Of a DNA stretch of 64,000 nt, positions 16,670 to 25,870 are shown in pieces. Positions within the stretch are counted from its first letter, which is position 1. Every line of letters begins with the position of its first letter. The stretch spans positions 1 to 64,000 of the forward strand of contig NZ_FYED01000012.1 of the NCBI RefSeq assembly GCF_900187565.1. Reading direction: 5' to 3'. The translations under genes and the position numbers were made by a program. This DNA is from Pseudomonas sp. Irchel 3A7 (GTDB lineage: Bacteria; Pseudomonadota; Gammaproteobacteria; Pseudomonadales; Pseudomonadaceae). The notes beneath the pieces were generated by a model. That model was not told the origin of the DNA. It did not search any database and saw nothing but the letters and a program-made list of their open reading frames with translations.

Positions 16670-16821
16670 AGGCCCGCGCAGTCACCATCGATCTGACTGA
16701 CACCCCACCTGCGACACCCCGCCACGCCACGACCTTGGTCGACACTGACTAACCCCTGCCATCGTGCGAGACTGTCTATCCGGGCGGGAGGCCCGGGTGT
16801 CTTTGGTTACCTGGAGTTCCC

Positions 16822-19800
16822 ATGTCGTTGTCCAGCGGGCTGATTGCCGCCGTCGCCCTGGCCTATATGGCCATCATGTTCGCCATCGCCTTTTACGGTG
16901 ATCGTCGCAGCGCGCCCTTGCCGCCGCGGGTGCGTGCCTGGGTGTACAGCCTGTCGCTGGCCGTTTATTGCACCAGCTGGACATTCTTCGGCGCGGTCGG
17001 CCAGGCCGCCGAACAGCTCTGGTCGTTCCTGCCGATTTACCTCGGGCCGATCCTGCTGCTGATAGGCGCGCCGTGGGTGCTGCAAAAAATGGTGATGATC
17101 AGCAAACAGGAGAACATCACCTCCATCGCCGACTTCATCGCCGCACGCTATGGCAAATCCCAGTCACTGGCCGTGGTGGTGGCGCTGATCTGCCTGGTGG
17201 GCGTATTGCCTTATATTGCCTTGCAGCTCAAAGGCATCGTACTCGGTGTGAACCTGTTGATCGGTGCAGGCGCCGATGCCATGGGGGTTCGTGCGCAGGA
17301 CACGGCATTGGTGGTGTCATTGGTACTGGCGTTGTTCACCATTGTCTTCGGTACCCGCAACCTCGATGCCACGGAGCACCACCGCGGCATGGTCCTGGCC
17401 ATTGCCTTCGAATCGCTGGTGAAGCTGTTCGCGTTTCTGGCGGTCGGTGCCTATGTGACGTTCGGGCTGTATGACGGTTTTGATGACCTGTTCGACCAAG
17501 CCATGCTCGCCCCGCGCCTGGAGGAGTACTGGAAGGAAACCATCAACTGGCCATCGATGGTGGTGCAGACCGGGGTGGCGATGATGGCGATCATCTGCCT
17601 GCCGCGACAGTTCCATGTGACGGTGGTGGAAAACATCGACCCTCAGGACTTGAACCTGGCCAAATGGGTGTTTCCAGCCTACCTCGCCCTGGCGGCCTTG
17701 TTCGTGGTACCGATCGCCCTCGCCGGCCAGATGATGCTGCCAAGTTCGGTGCTGCCGGACTCATTCGTCATCAGCCTGCCGCTGGCCCAGGCCCACCCTG
17801 CCCTGGCGTTGCTGGCTTTTATCGGTGGCGCTTCGGCGGCCACCGGCATGGTGATCGTGGCCAGCGTCGCGTTGTCGACCATGGTCTCCAACGACATGCT
17901 GTTGCCTTGGTTGCTGCGCCGCAACAACGCCGAGCGCCCGTTCGAGGTGTTCCGCCAATGGATGCTGTCGGTGCGTCGCGTGAGCATCGTGGTGATTCTG
18001 TTGCTGGCCTATGTCAGTTATCGCCTGCTGGGCTCGACCGCGAGCCTGGCGACCATCGGCCAGATCGCCTTCGCCGCCGTGACCCAACTGGCGCCGGCCA
18101 TGCTCGGTGCGCTGTACTGGAAACAGGCTAACCGTCGCGGCGTATTCGCCGGTCTCGCCGCCGGCACGTTCCTTTGGTTCTACACCTTGGTCCTGCCGAT
18201 CGCCGCCCACAGTCTCGGGGTTTCCCTGAACAGTTTCCCGGGCCTGGCCTGGCTGCACAGCAACCCGTTGAACCTGCCGATCACGCCACTGACCCAAGGC
18301 GTGGTCCTGTCCCTTGCCGGCAACTTCACGCTGTTCGCCTGGGTCTCGGTGCTGTCGCGTACGCGGGTATCGGAACACTGGCAGGCCGGTCGTTTCATCG
18401 GCCAGGAAATCAGCGCCCGCCCCAGCGCGCGTTCGATGCTGGCGGTGCAGATCGACGATCTGCTGCAATTGGCGGCACGCTTCGTCGGCGAGGAGCGCGC
18501 CCGGCAGAGCTTTATCCGCTTTGCCTACCGCCAGGGCAAAGGCTTCAACCCGAACCAGAACGCCGACAGTGAATGGATTGCCCATACCGAACGATTGCTG
18601 GCCGGTGTGTTGGGCGCCTCGTCGACGCGTGCGGTGGTAAAAGCCGCCATCGAGGGTCGGGAGATGCAACTGGAGGACGTTGTGCGCATCGCCGACGAAG
18701 CCTCCGAAGTCCTGCAATTCAACCGTGCACTGCTGCAAGGGGCGATCGAAAACATCACCCAGGGCATCAGCGTGGTCGACCAGTCGCTGAAACTGGTGGC
18801 CTGGAACCGTCGCTACCTGGAGCTGTTCAACTATCCGGATGGCTTGATCAGTGTCGGCCGGCCGATTGCCGACATCATTCGCCACAACGCCGAGCGCGGC
18901 CTGTGCGGTCCCGGCGAAGCCGAAGTGCACGTCGCCCGCCGTCTGCACTGGATGCGCCAGGGTCGGGCGCATACCTCCGAGCGGTTGTTCCCCAATGGCC
19001 GGGTGATCGAACTGATCGGCAACCCGATGCCCGGCGGCGGTTTCGTCATGAGTTTCACCGACATCACCCCGTTCCGCGAAGCCGAACAGGCGCTGACCGA
19101 AGCCAACGAAAGCCTTGAACAGCGCGTGACCGAACGTACCCACGAACTGTCGCAGCTCAATGTGGCCTTGACCGAAGCCAAAGGCACCGCCGAGGCGGCG
19201 AACCAGTCGAAAACCCGCTTCCTGGCAGCGGTGAGTCATGACTTGATGCAGCCTTTGAACGCTGCGCGACTGTTCTCCGCCGCCCTGACTCATCAGGAGG
19301 ACGGCTTGTCCGGTGAGGCGCAAAAGCTGGTGCAGCACCTGGACAGCTCACTGCGTTCAGCCGAAGACCTGATCAGCGATTTGCTGGATATTTCCCGCCT
19401 GGAAAACGGCAAAATCAATCCCGATGCCAAACCCTTCGCACTCAATGAGCTGTTCGACACCCTTGGCGCCGAATTCAAGGCGCTGGCGCGGGAACAGGGC
19501 CTGGCGTTCCGTGTCCGGGGCAGTACGCTGCGCATCGAAAGCGACATCAAATTGCTGCGCCGGATCCTGCAGAATTTCCTGACCAACGCCTTCCGTTACG
19601 CCAAAGGCCCTGTGCTGCTGGGGGTTCGTCGCCGCAAGGGCGAGCTGTGCCTGGAGGTCTGGGACCGCGGGCCGGGTATTCCCGAAGATAAGCAGCAGGT
19701 GATTTTCGAAGAATTCAAACGCCTCGACAGCCATCAAACACGTGCCGAGAAAGGCCTGGGGCTGGGCCTGGCGATTGCCGACGGCTTGTGCCGCGTGCTG

Positions 19801-20292
19801 GGGCATACCCTGCGCGTACGCTCATGGCCGGGACGCGGCAGCGTGTTCAGCGTCAGCGTACCGCTGGCACGAGCGCAAGCGGCGTTGCCGGCCAAGGTGG
19901 CCGAACTCAACGGCAAACTGCTCAGTGGTGCGCAGGTGCTGTGCATTGATAACGAGGACAGCATCCTGATCGGCATGAACAGCTTGTTGACCCGCTGGGG
20001 TTGCCAGGTCTGGACCGCGCGCAACCGCGAGGAATGCTCGGCGCTGCTTGGTGATGGGGTACGGCCGCAATTGGCCTTGGTGGATTACCATCTGGACAAT
20101 GGCGAAACAGGCACCGATTTGATGGCCTGGTTGCGGACCCGATTGGGCGAACCGGTACCCGGTGTGGTGATCAGCGCCGACGGCCGGCCGGAAACGGTAG
20201 CCCAGGTGCATGCGGCGGGGCTGGATTACTTGGCCAAACCGGTGAAACCGGCGGCATTGCGGGCGTTGTTGAGTCGGCATCTGCCGCTGTAG
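16822..20292 (+). CDS. mxtR: Hybrid sensor kinase with N-terminal Na+/solute symporter domain (MxtR/CrbS type)
   Basis: This 1156-residue protein combines an SSSF/PutP-like transporter domain (about residues 1-510, twelve or more helices), a linker, a PAS domain (about 640-755), a coiled coil, a HisKA domain with phospho-acceptor His806 (AAVSHDLMQPLNAA), a HATPase domain (FLTNAFRYAKG, GLGLGLAI) and a C-terminal receiver with Asp1088 in LALVDYHLD. The architecture matches MxtR/CrbS kinases, which act with a LuxR-type regulator on acetate use and secondary metabolism in pseudomonads. The ATG at 16822 has GGAG 6 nt upstream. The partner regulator is not in this window. The TAG stop lies inside a REP sequence. 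Confidence 0.88.
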   Translation: MSLSSGLIAAVALAYMAIMFAIAFYGDRRSAPLPPRVRAWVYSLSLAVYCTSWTFFGAVGQAAEQLWSFLPIYLGPILLLIGAPWVLQKMVMISKQENITSIADFIAARYGKSQSLAVVVALICLVGVLPYIALQLKGIVLGVNLLIGAGADAMGVRAQDTALVVSLVLALFTIVFGTRNLDATEHHRGMVLAIAFESLVKLFAFLAVGAYVTFGLYDGFDDLFDQAMLAPRLEEYWKETINWPSMVVQTGVAMMAIICLPRQFHVTVVENIDPQDLNLAKWVFPAYLALAALFVVPIALAGQMMLPSSVLPDSFVISLPLAQAHPALALLAFIGGASAATGMVIVASVALSTMVSNDMLLPWLLRRNNAERPFEVFRQWMLSVRRVSIVVILLLAYVSYRLLGSTASLATIGQIAFAAVTQLAPAMLGALYWKQANRRGVFAGLAAGTFLWFYTLVLPIAAHSLGVSLNSFPGLAWLHSNPLNLPITPLTQGVVLSLAGNFTLFAWVSVLSRTRVSEHWQAGRFIGQEISARPSARSMLAVQIDDLLQLAARFVGEERARQSFIRFAYRQGKGFNPNQNADSEWIAHTERLLAGVLGASSTRAVVKAAIEGREMQLEDVVRIADEASEVLQFNRALLQGAIENITQGISVVDQSLKLVAWNRRYLELFNYPDGLISVGRPIADIIRHNAERGLCGPGEAEVHVARRLHWMRQGRAHTSERLFPNGRVIELIGNPMPGGGFVMSFTDITPFREAEQALTEANESLEQRVTERTHELSQLNVALTEAKGTAEAANQSKTRFLAAVSHDLMQPLNAARLFSAALTHQEDGLSGEAQKLVQHLDSSLRSAEDLISDLLDISRLENGKINPDAKPFALNELFDTLGAEFKALAREQGLAFRVRGSTLRIESDIKLLRRILQNFLTNAFRYAKGPVLLGVRRRKGELCLEVWDRGPGIPEDKQQVIFEEFKRLDSHQTRAEKGLGLGLAIADGLCRVLGHTLRVRSWPGRGSVFSVSVPLARAQAALPAKVAELNGKLLSGAQVLCIDNEDSILIGMNSLLTRWGCQVWTARNREECSALLGDGVRPQLALVDYHLDNGETGTDLMAWLRTRLGEPVPGVVISADGRPETVAQVHAAGLDYLAKPVKPAALRALLSRHLPL

Positions 20293-20401
20293 GAGCAGCC
20301 GGTCGACGCTCGATTGCTCGCGATGGGCGCCAACAATGACGCGGGAAATCTGATCCCCCGCGGTGTTCTCTAGTTCATCGCGAGCAAGCTCGCTCCTACA
20401 G
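20287..20401. repeat. REP pair of the CTGTAGGAGC class, left copy disrupted
   Basis: The right copy is intact (ATCGCGAGCAAGCTCGCTCC, ending at 20401). The left begins CTGTAGGAGC at 20287 but its stem is interrupted by foreign-looking bases before TTGCTCGCGATGGGCG. The left end supplies the stop codon of the upstream kinase gene. Confidence 0.82.
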
Positions 20402-20412
20402 ACGACCGCGTT

Positions 20413-21891
20413 TTATTCCGGCAACTCGACCAAGCCATCCACATCCGTCATCGCCCGCTCCAGCAGATCCGCCGGCAGGCTTTTGCTGGCCCTCGCCCCG
20501 AGCAACTTGAGTTGTTCACTGCGGCTGACCAGATTGCCGCGGCCTTCTGTCAGCTTGTTGCGCGCAGCGCTGTAGGCTTTGTCCAGTTGCTGCAGGCGAT
20601 TGCCGACTTCATCCAGATCCTGAATGAACAACACGAACTTGTCGTACAGCCACCCGGCCCGCTCGGCGATTTCCCGGGCGTTCTGGCTTTGCCGCTCCTG
20701 CTTCCACAGGCTGTCGATGACACGCAGGGTCGCCAGCAAGGTGGTCGGGCTGACGATCACGATATTGCGGTCGAACGCCTCCTGGAACAGTGTCGGTTCG
20801 GCCTGCAACGCAGCGGAAAATGCCGCTTCGATCGGTACGAACAGCAGGACGAAATCCAGGCTGTGCAAACCGTCGAGCCGCTTGTAGTCCTTGCCGGCCA
20901 GACCTTTGACATGATTGCGCAGGGACAGGACGTGCTGCTTGATAGCGATCTGGCTGATGCCTTCGTCTTCGGCCGCCACGTATTGCTGATAAGCCGTGAG
21001 GCTGACCTTGGAGTCGACCACCACCTGCTTGTCGCCAGGCAGATAAATGATCACGTCAGGTTGGAAACGCTCGCCATCCGGGCCTTTGAGATTGACCTGG
21101 GTCTGATATTCGCGGCCCTTCTCCAGCCCGGCATGCTCAAGCACTCGCTCCAGAATCAGTTCACCCCAGTTACCCTGGGTTTTCTGCCCCTTCAAGGCAC
21201 GGGTCAGGTTGGTGGCTTCATCACTCAGGCGCAGGTTCAACTGTTGCAGGCGCTCCAGTTCCTTGGCCAGCGAAAAGCGTTCCCGGGCTTCAGCCTGATA
21301 GCTTTCCTCGACGCGTTTTTCAAACGACTGGATGCGCTCCTTTAACGGATCGAGCAGCTGTCCCAGGCGCTGCTGGCTGGTCTCTGCAAAACGCTGCTCT
21401 CGCTCATCGAAAATCTTCCCCGCCAGTTCGGCGAACTGCGCACGCAGCTCATCTCTTGAACCCTGCAGGTCGTTGAGGCGCTGCTGGTGGCTTTCCTGCT
21501 GCTCACGCAATTCGGCGTTGAGCGATGCCGCCTGGGCGTCCAGGCGACGCAACTCGGCATCTTTGCCTGCGCGTTCGATATTCCAGGCGTGGGAGGCGTC
21601 GCGGGCATCATCCCGTTCGATTTGCAGCAACTCGACTTCACGGCGCACAGCGGCAAGGTCAGCTTGCCGGGCGGCATTGGCCTGACCGAGATCGGCTATT
21701 TCATCACGACAGGCTTCGAGTTGCGCGTTCAGGCCATCCTGCGCCAGATGCGCCGTAGCCAGTCGCTCTTCCAGCAACGCGACCTGGGCTTGCGCCAAGC
21801 TTGCCCTGCGTTGAAGTTGCCAGGCCAATACCAGTAGCGGCAGAGCAGCGCCCCCGAGCCCCAGCAACGCGCTGGTCAAGTCCATAGCCAT
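20413..21891 (-). CDS. rmuC: DNA recombination protein RmuC
   Basis: This protein of about 492 residues has one N-terminal membrane helix, a long coiled coil (about residues 30-190, rich in E, Q, A and R) and the RmuC nuclease-like core with GNWGELILERVLEHAGLEKGREY, PDVIIYLPGDKQVVVDSKVSLTAY and IVSPTTLLATLRVI. RmuC limits inversions at short repeats and has been linked to DNA end processing. Several ATG codons lie close together at the start (21906, 21897, 21891, 21885). I chose 21891 because AGGA sits 6 nt before it; the choice is uncertain. Confidence 0.92.
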   Translation of the reverse strand: MAMDLTSALLGLGGAALPLLVLAWQLQRRASLAQAQVALLEERLATAHLAQDGLNAQLEACRDEIADLGQANAARQADLAAVRREVELLQIERDDARDASHAWNIERAGKDAELRRLDAQAASLNAELREQQESHQQRLNDLQGSRDELRAQFAELAGKIFDEREQRFAETSQQRLGQLLDPLKERIQSFEKRVEESYQAEARERFSLAKELERLQQLNLRLSDEATNLTRALKGQKTQGNWGELILERVLEHAGLEKGREYQTQVNLKGPDGERFQPDVIIYLPGDKQVVVDSKVSLTAYQQYVAAEDEGISQIAIKQHVLSLRNHVKGLAGKDYKRLDGLHSLDFVLLFVPIEAAFSAALQAEPTLFQEAFDRNIVIVSPTTLLATLRVIDSLWKQERQSQNAREIAERAGWLYDKFVLFIQDLDEVGNRLQQLDKAYSAARNKLTEGRGNLVSRSEQLKLLGARASKSLPADLLERAMTDVDGLVELPE

Positions 21892-21952
21892 AGCCATTCC
21901 TGCCATTGAAATAAAGCTTGAAGGTTAACCAAGGCGTCAGGTCTTGGACAGC

Positions 21953-22309
21953 TCAGTCTTCGAGCAGGCCCAGTTCCTGTTGCGCACGCAAGTCCCCTGC
22001 CCGCGCTGCCTGGCGCAGGAGATCCTGGCCGATGCGACGGTCCCTGGCATTGCCGCACTCGCGGCACATCAACTGGCCGAGGCGGCTTTGCGCAGCCACG
22101 ACGCCCTCACGGGCCGGTTGCTTGAGCAAACGCCCGGCTATGTGTTTGACGTTGGTGTTTTCGCCCAGGCGCGGGCTGTCCAGCAGCCATTCGGCCACCC
22201 GCATCGAAAAGCGCTTGGGTGGGGCAACAATGGGCGTTTTGGAAGTGGATGAAGCGGATGGCGTACGAAACTTCATAAAACACTGTGGGCAGATCGGAAG
22301 GCGCGCCAC
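21953..22309 (-). CDS. Small Sel1-like protein with two CxxC pairs
   Basis: This 118-residue protein has a serine/proline-rich N-terminal region and a C-terminal Sel1-like hairpin (DRRIGQDLLRQAARAGDLRAQQELGLLED). Two Cys pairs, CPQC near residue 8 and CREC near residue 82, could bind a metal. This pattern is the reason for preferring the GTG start at 22309; the ATG at 22276 would lose the first pair. Neither start has a strong ribosome site. It lies upstream of rmuC on the same strand, about 60 bp away. Function unknown. Confidence 0.65.
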   Translation of the reverse strand: MARLPICPQCFMKFRTPSASSTSKTPIVAPPKRFSMRVAEWLLDSPRLGENTNVKHIAGRLLKQPAREGVVAAQSRLGQLMCRECGNARDRRIGQDLLRQAARAGDLRAQQELGLLED

Positions 22310-23268
22310 TCTACTCTTTTTTTCTTACAGGTAAAGGTGAAAAAATCCGGGCACGCCCGTCCTAGAGCAAGCGCTCGGGACAATCCACAGAAGCTGTGGA
22401 TAACTCAGTGGACAACCGCCCCTGAAGTCTCGCAAAGCCCTGTGGAATGGGGCCTGCAGTCAAACTGACGATTTTTTCACCAGTTAAAAAAAGCGATGTT
22501 TTTCATTGACTTAAATTTTGGTTACAGGCACCCACTGCGCTTGAAGGCTAGATGACAGCGAGGTGACAGCGCGCGCAAATAATGTGCACAAGTACCTTCG
22601 GGACGGTTATATCGCTGCGCTTTTTTCGCGCATTTTTTCTCCTTGTCTGGGGATAAAACCCTGCAAACCCGTGATCCAGGCAGTTCGCCACTGGTCGATT
22701 CACCACGACCGCCGGTCGGATTACGGACCATTACAGGGCGCTGCTTCGGTTCATGACCTTCGGCAAAGGACTTTACGTAGCCGCAGAATGAGACGACTGG
22801 CCGGCTTTTTTGGCTAACACACTTCCCATCGCCGTTTCAATCCGATACTATCCGCGCCGTTAGTACCAAGCTGAAAGTCAATTCTGGTCGAACAAATCCC
22901 CCCGGTCAGCCTTCCCACAGGAAGCCTTACACCGAACAAGCGGGATCGGCCACCTCGATGGTTTCCAGGTAAATCTTGTGTCAACACAGCCTTTGAATCG
23001 AAAGCAAAGGGTGTTGCCAGGCTCACTTACTCTGAACGAACCAACCTGCAAATTGATCAGGATCTTCACCCCGGGCCCAGAACCTTTGCCCTCGATGTGT
23101 TGCCTGCCCTCCTAAGTACCTACCTGCCAGCCCAAGCGCGCCAATTATCAGCGCTTCAAACTGGCTGCTTTGTTCCAGTCGGGTTCTTCGTTCGACCAAC
23201 GGTGGTCGTCGTTACTGGAACGTTTTAATTTTGCACGGCTCTTATCCGTGTCGCTTGTAGGAACACCC
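22310..23268. other. Long stretch of 959 bp with no supported gene
   Basis: No reading frame here has a convincing start, ribosome site and protein character. An inverted repeat containing a DnaA box lies at 22383-22403. Runs such as GATTTTTTCACC and CGCTTTTTTCGCGCATTTTTT and a GC-rich segment ending GGCCGGCTTTTTT near 22812 could mark transcript ends. The last 100 bp form the leader of the small DUF3509-like gene. A regulatory RNA or long 5' UTR is possible but unproven. Confidence 0.5.
22383..22403. promoter_or_regulatory. Inverted repeat with a consensus DnaA box
   Basis: ATCCACAG (22383-22390) and CTGTGGAT (22394-22401) are perfect inverted copies; TGTGGATAA (22395-22403) is a consensus DnaA 9-mer. 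It lies about 75 bp upstream of the Sel1-like gene. Confidence 0.4.
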
Positions 23269-23499
23269 ATGACTATGTCTACTCAAATCCATGCACAGGA
23301 TGCCATCCGCACCCTAACCAACGCTTTTGCACCAATGAACTGCCTGATCATGGCCGCTCGCAAAGGCTGCTTCAGCTTTACCCTGGTCAACGAACACGGC
23401 ATCGCACGTCACAGCGAGCGCCTGTACCCCGATCAATACTCCAGCGCCGAACCGCTGCAGGCTGTGATCGAGCGTACCCGTCAGGCACTGGTTGCCTGA
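23269..23499 (+). CDS. Small DUF3509-like protein
   Basis: This 76-residue protein (MTMSTQIHAQDAIRTL...) ends with the pattern PLQAVIERTRQALVA and has an internal CFSFTLVNEHGIARHSERLYP strand region. This resembles the small pseudomonad DUF3509 family, whose function is unknown. I chose the ATG at 23269, which follows TAGGAACACCC; longer in-frame versions beginning at 23170 lack a ribosome site. It is transcribed alone with a strong terminator 25 bp after its stop. Confidence 0.7.
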   Translation: MTMSTQIHAQDAIRTLTNAFAPMNCLIMAARKGCFSFTLVNEHGIARHSERLYPDQYSSAEPLQAVIERTRQALVA

Positions 23500-23524
23500 G
23501 ACGCCAGCAAGGCTGAAACACCAG

Positions 23525-23552
23525 AAGCCCCGCTCAAAAAGCGGGGCTTTTT
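23525..23552 (+). terminator. Terminator of the DUF3509-like gene
   Basis: AAGCCCCGC (23525-23533) pairs with GCGGGGCTT (23541-23549), loop TCAAAAA, followed by TTT. Confidence 0.9.
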
Positions 23553-23600
23553 GTTGCCTGGCATTTCATGTTGCAGGTCCTCCGGCTAAGCACCAAGCGA

Positions 23601-23613
23601 TATAACGGTTATA
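23601..23613. promoter_or_regulatory. TATAAC-G-GTTATA palindrome upstream of an unknown gene
   Basis: A 13-bp palindrome with one central base lies about 160 bp before the start at 23775. It could be a regulator site; no regulator is assigned. Confidence 0.3.
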
Positions 23614-23774
23614 ACTGGAAGCCGGAAATATTTTAAAAACAGACCTTTACGCAGTGAATATGACACTACACTTCAACTCAAGCGGCTTGATCCGCTTCCG
23701 GCGAGCCTGAGTCGATTCACCGCTGCCAACGCTCCCTTCAGGTTTCGCCGACCATTTAGTGTTTCGAGGGTTTT

Positions 23775-24257
23775 ATGGGTATCGCTGCCAGCGAACTGTG
23801 CCGCTATGTGATCCGCCCGACATTGATCTACCTTGGACGCCATAGCGCAACCGCCGAATCCCTGCTGCTGGGTATCGCCGCCAGCCAGTCAGCCCTTGGT
23901 TCCGCCCTGCACGACCGCCGTGGACACGGCCTGTATCGAATCGCCGAACCCCGCCATCAGGCCCTCTGGGACCACTACCTGGCCCTCGATCCCGAACGTG
24001 CCAGCCTGGTCCGCGGCCTGGCCAGCCAGCATGCCTTTCTCAGTGGCCCGCACCTGGAATTGACCGTCAACCTGCGTTACGCCACAGCCATTGCCTGGCT
24101 GCTGGTCGAAGAACAGAACACCCCTCTCCCCGAAGCAGACGACCTGCTGGGCATGGCCCGAATCTGGCGCCAGACCTTCCAGCCCCAAGGACGCCTGAGA
24201 GACTTCACCTCCGCCTGGCAAACCTGTGTTTCACCGCTGAATCAGGCAGCCTGCTGA
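23775..24257 (+). CDS. Uncharacterised 160-residue Pseudomonas protein
   Basis: I do not recognise a domain. The protein is soluble-looking and mostly helical, with segments such as SALHDRRGHGLYRIAEPRH and LLGMARIWRQTFQPQGRLRD, no signal peptide and no membrane helix. Codon use is like that of its neighbours. The ATG at 23775 has GAGGG about 5 nt upstream. It lies alone between the DUF3509-like gene and the FadL-type porin, with about 220 bp of upstream DNA that contains a TATAAC/GTTATA palindrome. Confidence 0.6.
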   Translation: MGIAASELCRYVIRPTLIYLGRHSATAESLLLGIAASQSALGSALHDRRGHGLYRIAEPRHQALWDHYLALDPERASLVRGLASQHAFLSGPHLELTVNLRYATAIAWLLVEEQNTPLPEADDLLGMARIWRQTFQPQGRLRDFTSAWQTCVSPLNQAAC

Positions 24258-24405
24258 TCCCCGCTTGGATCCAAAGATCGCACAACAGGTCGCGAATCTG
24301 GTCGGATTGTCCTACAAAACCGCTCTAAATCAAGCGATACAGCCTATAGCGCCCGGACAAAAATGTTGGTAATTTGCGCCCCGGTGATCACCAGGAGTTC
24401 TAATA

Positions 24406-25686
24406 ATGAAAAAAGTAATGCTCAAAACCACCATTAGCCTCGCCGTTGCCTTGGCATCCACCCAGATCTTTGCAAGTGGCTTTGCCCTCAACGAACAAAG
24501 CATCAGCGGGATGGGTACAGGTTTTGCCGGGCGATCTTCCTCTGCCGACGACGCATCCACCATTTTTGGCAACCCTGCCGGCATGTCTCGCCTCAAGCGC
24601 GAACAAGTGACTGGCGGTGTTGCATTTATTGACGCGCACACCGATATCAGCGATGCCAGCTCCCGTCCGAACGGCGGCACCAACAAAGGTGACATGGTCC
24701 CTTTCATGGGCGTGCCGATGGGCTACTACGTCAAGCCAATCGATGACCAGTGGGCGGTCGGTTTCGGCGTCTACGCGCCGTTCGGCCTGGTAACCGATTA
24801 CGAGAACGGCTTTGCCGGCCGTTACTTCGGCAGCAAGAGCGAAGTCAAAATCGTGACCCTGCAGCCAACCGTCAGCTATGCCTTCAACGACAAGGTGTCG
24901 ATCGGTTTTGGTCCGACCATCAACCGCATCGACGGCAAGCTGGAATCGAACGTCTCCCTGAACCCGCTGGCACCGGACGGTGAAGTCAAGATCAAGGGTG
25001 ACGACACCGCACTGGGTTACAACATCGGTATTCTGGTGCAAGCCACCGACAGCACTCGCGTCGGCCTGACCTACCATTCGAAAGTGAAGTACAAGATCGA
25101 GGGTGACACCAAGGTCAACTACGGCCTGCTTAGCGCACTGGGCCAAAACCCGAGCCAGAAGTACGACGCTTCGCTCGACATCACGACGCCTGAGTCGGTT
25201 GACTTCTCCGTGACTCACCAGCTGAACGACCAGTGGACCCTCTACGCAGGCAGCACCTGGACTCGCTGGAGCCGCCTCAAGGAAATCTCCGTCGAGAACG
25301 AAGGCGTACCTGCAGCGTTGGCCGCACGCGGGTTTGGCACCATTACTGAAGAGCAGAACTGGCACGACACCTGGGCGCACGCCATTGGTGCTTCCTACCA
25401 GCTGAACAAACAGTGGGTACTGCGTACCGGTCTGTCCGTCGACCAGGCGCCAACCAACAACGAAAACCGCTCGCCACGTATCCCGACTGGCGATCGCACG
25501 ATTTTCAGCCTGGGTGCTGGCTGGAGCCCGACCGACGACCTGACCATTGACGTGGCGTATTCGTACCTGAAGGAAGAAGCGGTCCATGTCAACAACAGCA
25601 ACGGTGCTCCTCGCAACCAGAGCTACAGCGCCAAGTATGAAAACTGGGCGAACGGCTTCGGTGTCGGTGCGACCTACCGCTTCTGA
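24406..25686 (+). CDS. FadL/OmpP1/TodX-family outer-membrane channel
   Basis: This 426-residue protein has a Sec signal peptide (about 23 residues, cleaved after IFAS), then the FadL hatch-domain start SGFALNEQSISGMGTGFAGRSSSADDASTIFGNPAGM, many alternating beta strands and a terminal Phe (GVGATYRF) that suits Bam-dependent insertion. Family members carry long-chain fatty acids or other hydrophobic compounds across the outer membrane. The ATG at 24406 follows AGGAG by 8 nt. It is a single gene with a strong terminator at 25727-25766. Confidence 0.92.
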   Translation: MKKVMLKTTISLAVALASTQIFASGFALNEQSISGMGTGFAGRSSSADDASTIFGNPAGMSRLKREQVTGGVAFIDAHTDISDASSRPNGGTNKGDMVPFMGVPMGYYVKPIDDQWAVGFGVYAPFGLVTDYENGFAGRYFGSKSEVKIVTLQPTVSYAFNDKVSIGFGPTINRIDGKLESNVSLNPLAPDGEVKIKGDDTALGYNIGILVQATDSTRVGLTYHSKVKYKIEGDTKVNYGLLSALGQNPSQKYDASLDITTPESVDFSVTHQLNDQWTLYAGSTWTRWSRLKEISVENEGVPAALAARGFGTITEEQNWHDTWAHAIGASYQLNKQWVLRTGLSVDQAPTNNENRSPRIPTGDRTIFSLGAGWSPTDDLTIDVAYSYLKEEAVHVNNSNGAPRNQSYSAKYENWANGFGVGATYRF

Positions 25687-25726
25687 TGATCGTCGGCGAG
25701 CCTGAACGACTCGCCGCCCGAATCGA

Positions 25727-25766
25727 AAAAGCCCCGCGCTCTTCTGCAGAACGCGGGGCTTTTTTG
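25727..25766 (+). terminator. Terminator of the FadL-type gene
   Basis: AAAAGCCCCGCG (25727-25738) pairs with CGCGGGGCTTTT (25752-25763), followed by further T residues. A weaker GGCGAG/CTCGCC stem lies just before it (25695-25715). Confidence 0.9.
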
Positions 25767-25770
25767 TGGG

Positions 25771-25870
25771 CTGTAGGAGCGAGCTTGCTCGCGATGGACG
25801 TCAACGATGACGTGCACCAGCAGGATAAACGTGGCGCCCTCGAAATTCGCGAGCAGGCTCGCTCCCACAG
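25771..25870. repeat. Mixed REP pair
   Basis: The left arm is of the GTAGGAGCGAGCTTGCTCGC class and the right arm of the GCGAGCAGGCTCGCTCCCAC class, so two REP families meet in one element. It ends directly at the stop codon of the glutathione peroxidase gene. Confidence 0.85.

Noticed and set aside
17761..19338. 525-codon minus-strand open frame inside the hybrid kinase gene
   Set aside because: The opposite strand encodes recognisable symporter, PAS and kinase domains. The antisense frame shows no domain and exists because of GC-rich third positions.
22563..22817. 84-codon plus-strand frame in the long intergenic region
   Set aside because: No ribosome site, no domain, Arg- and His-rich composition and poor codon use; reported only as part of the unexplained gap.
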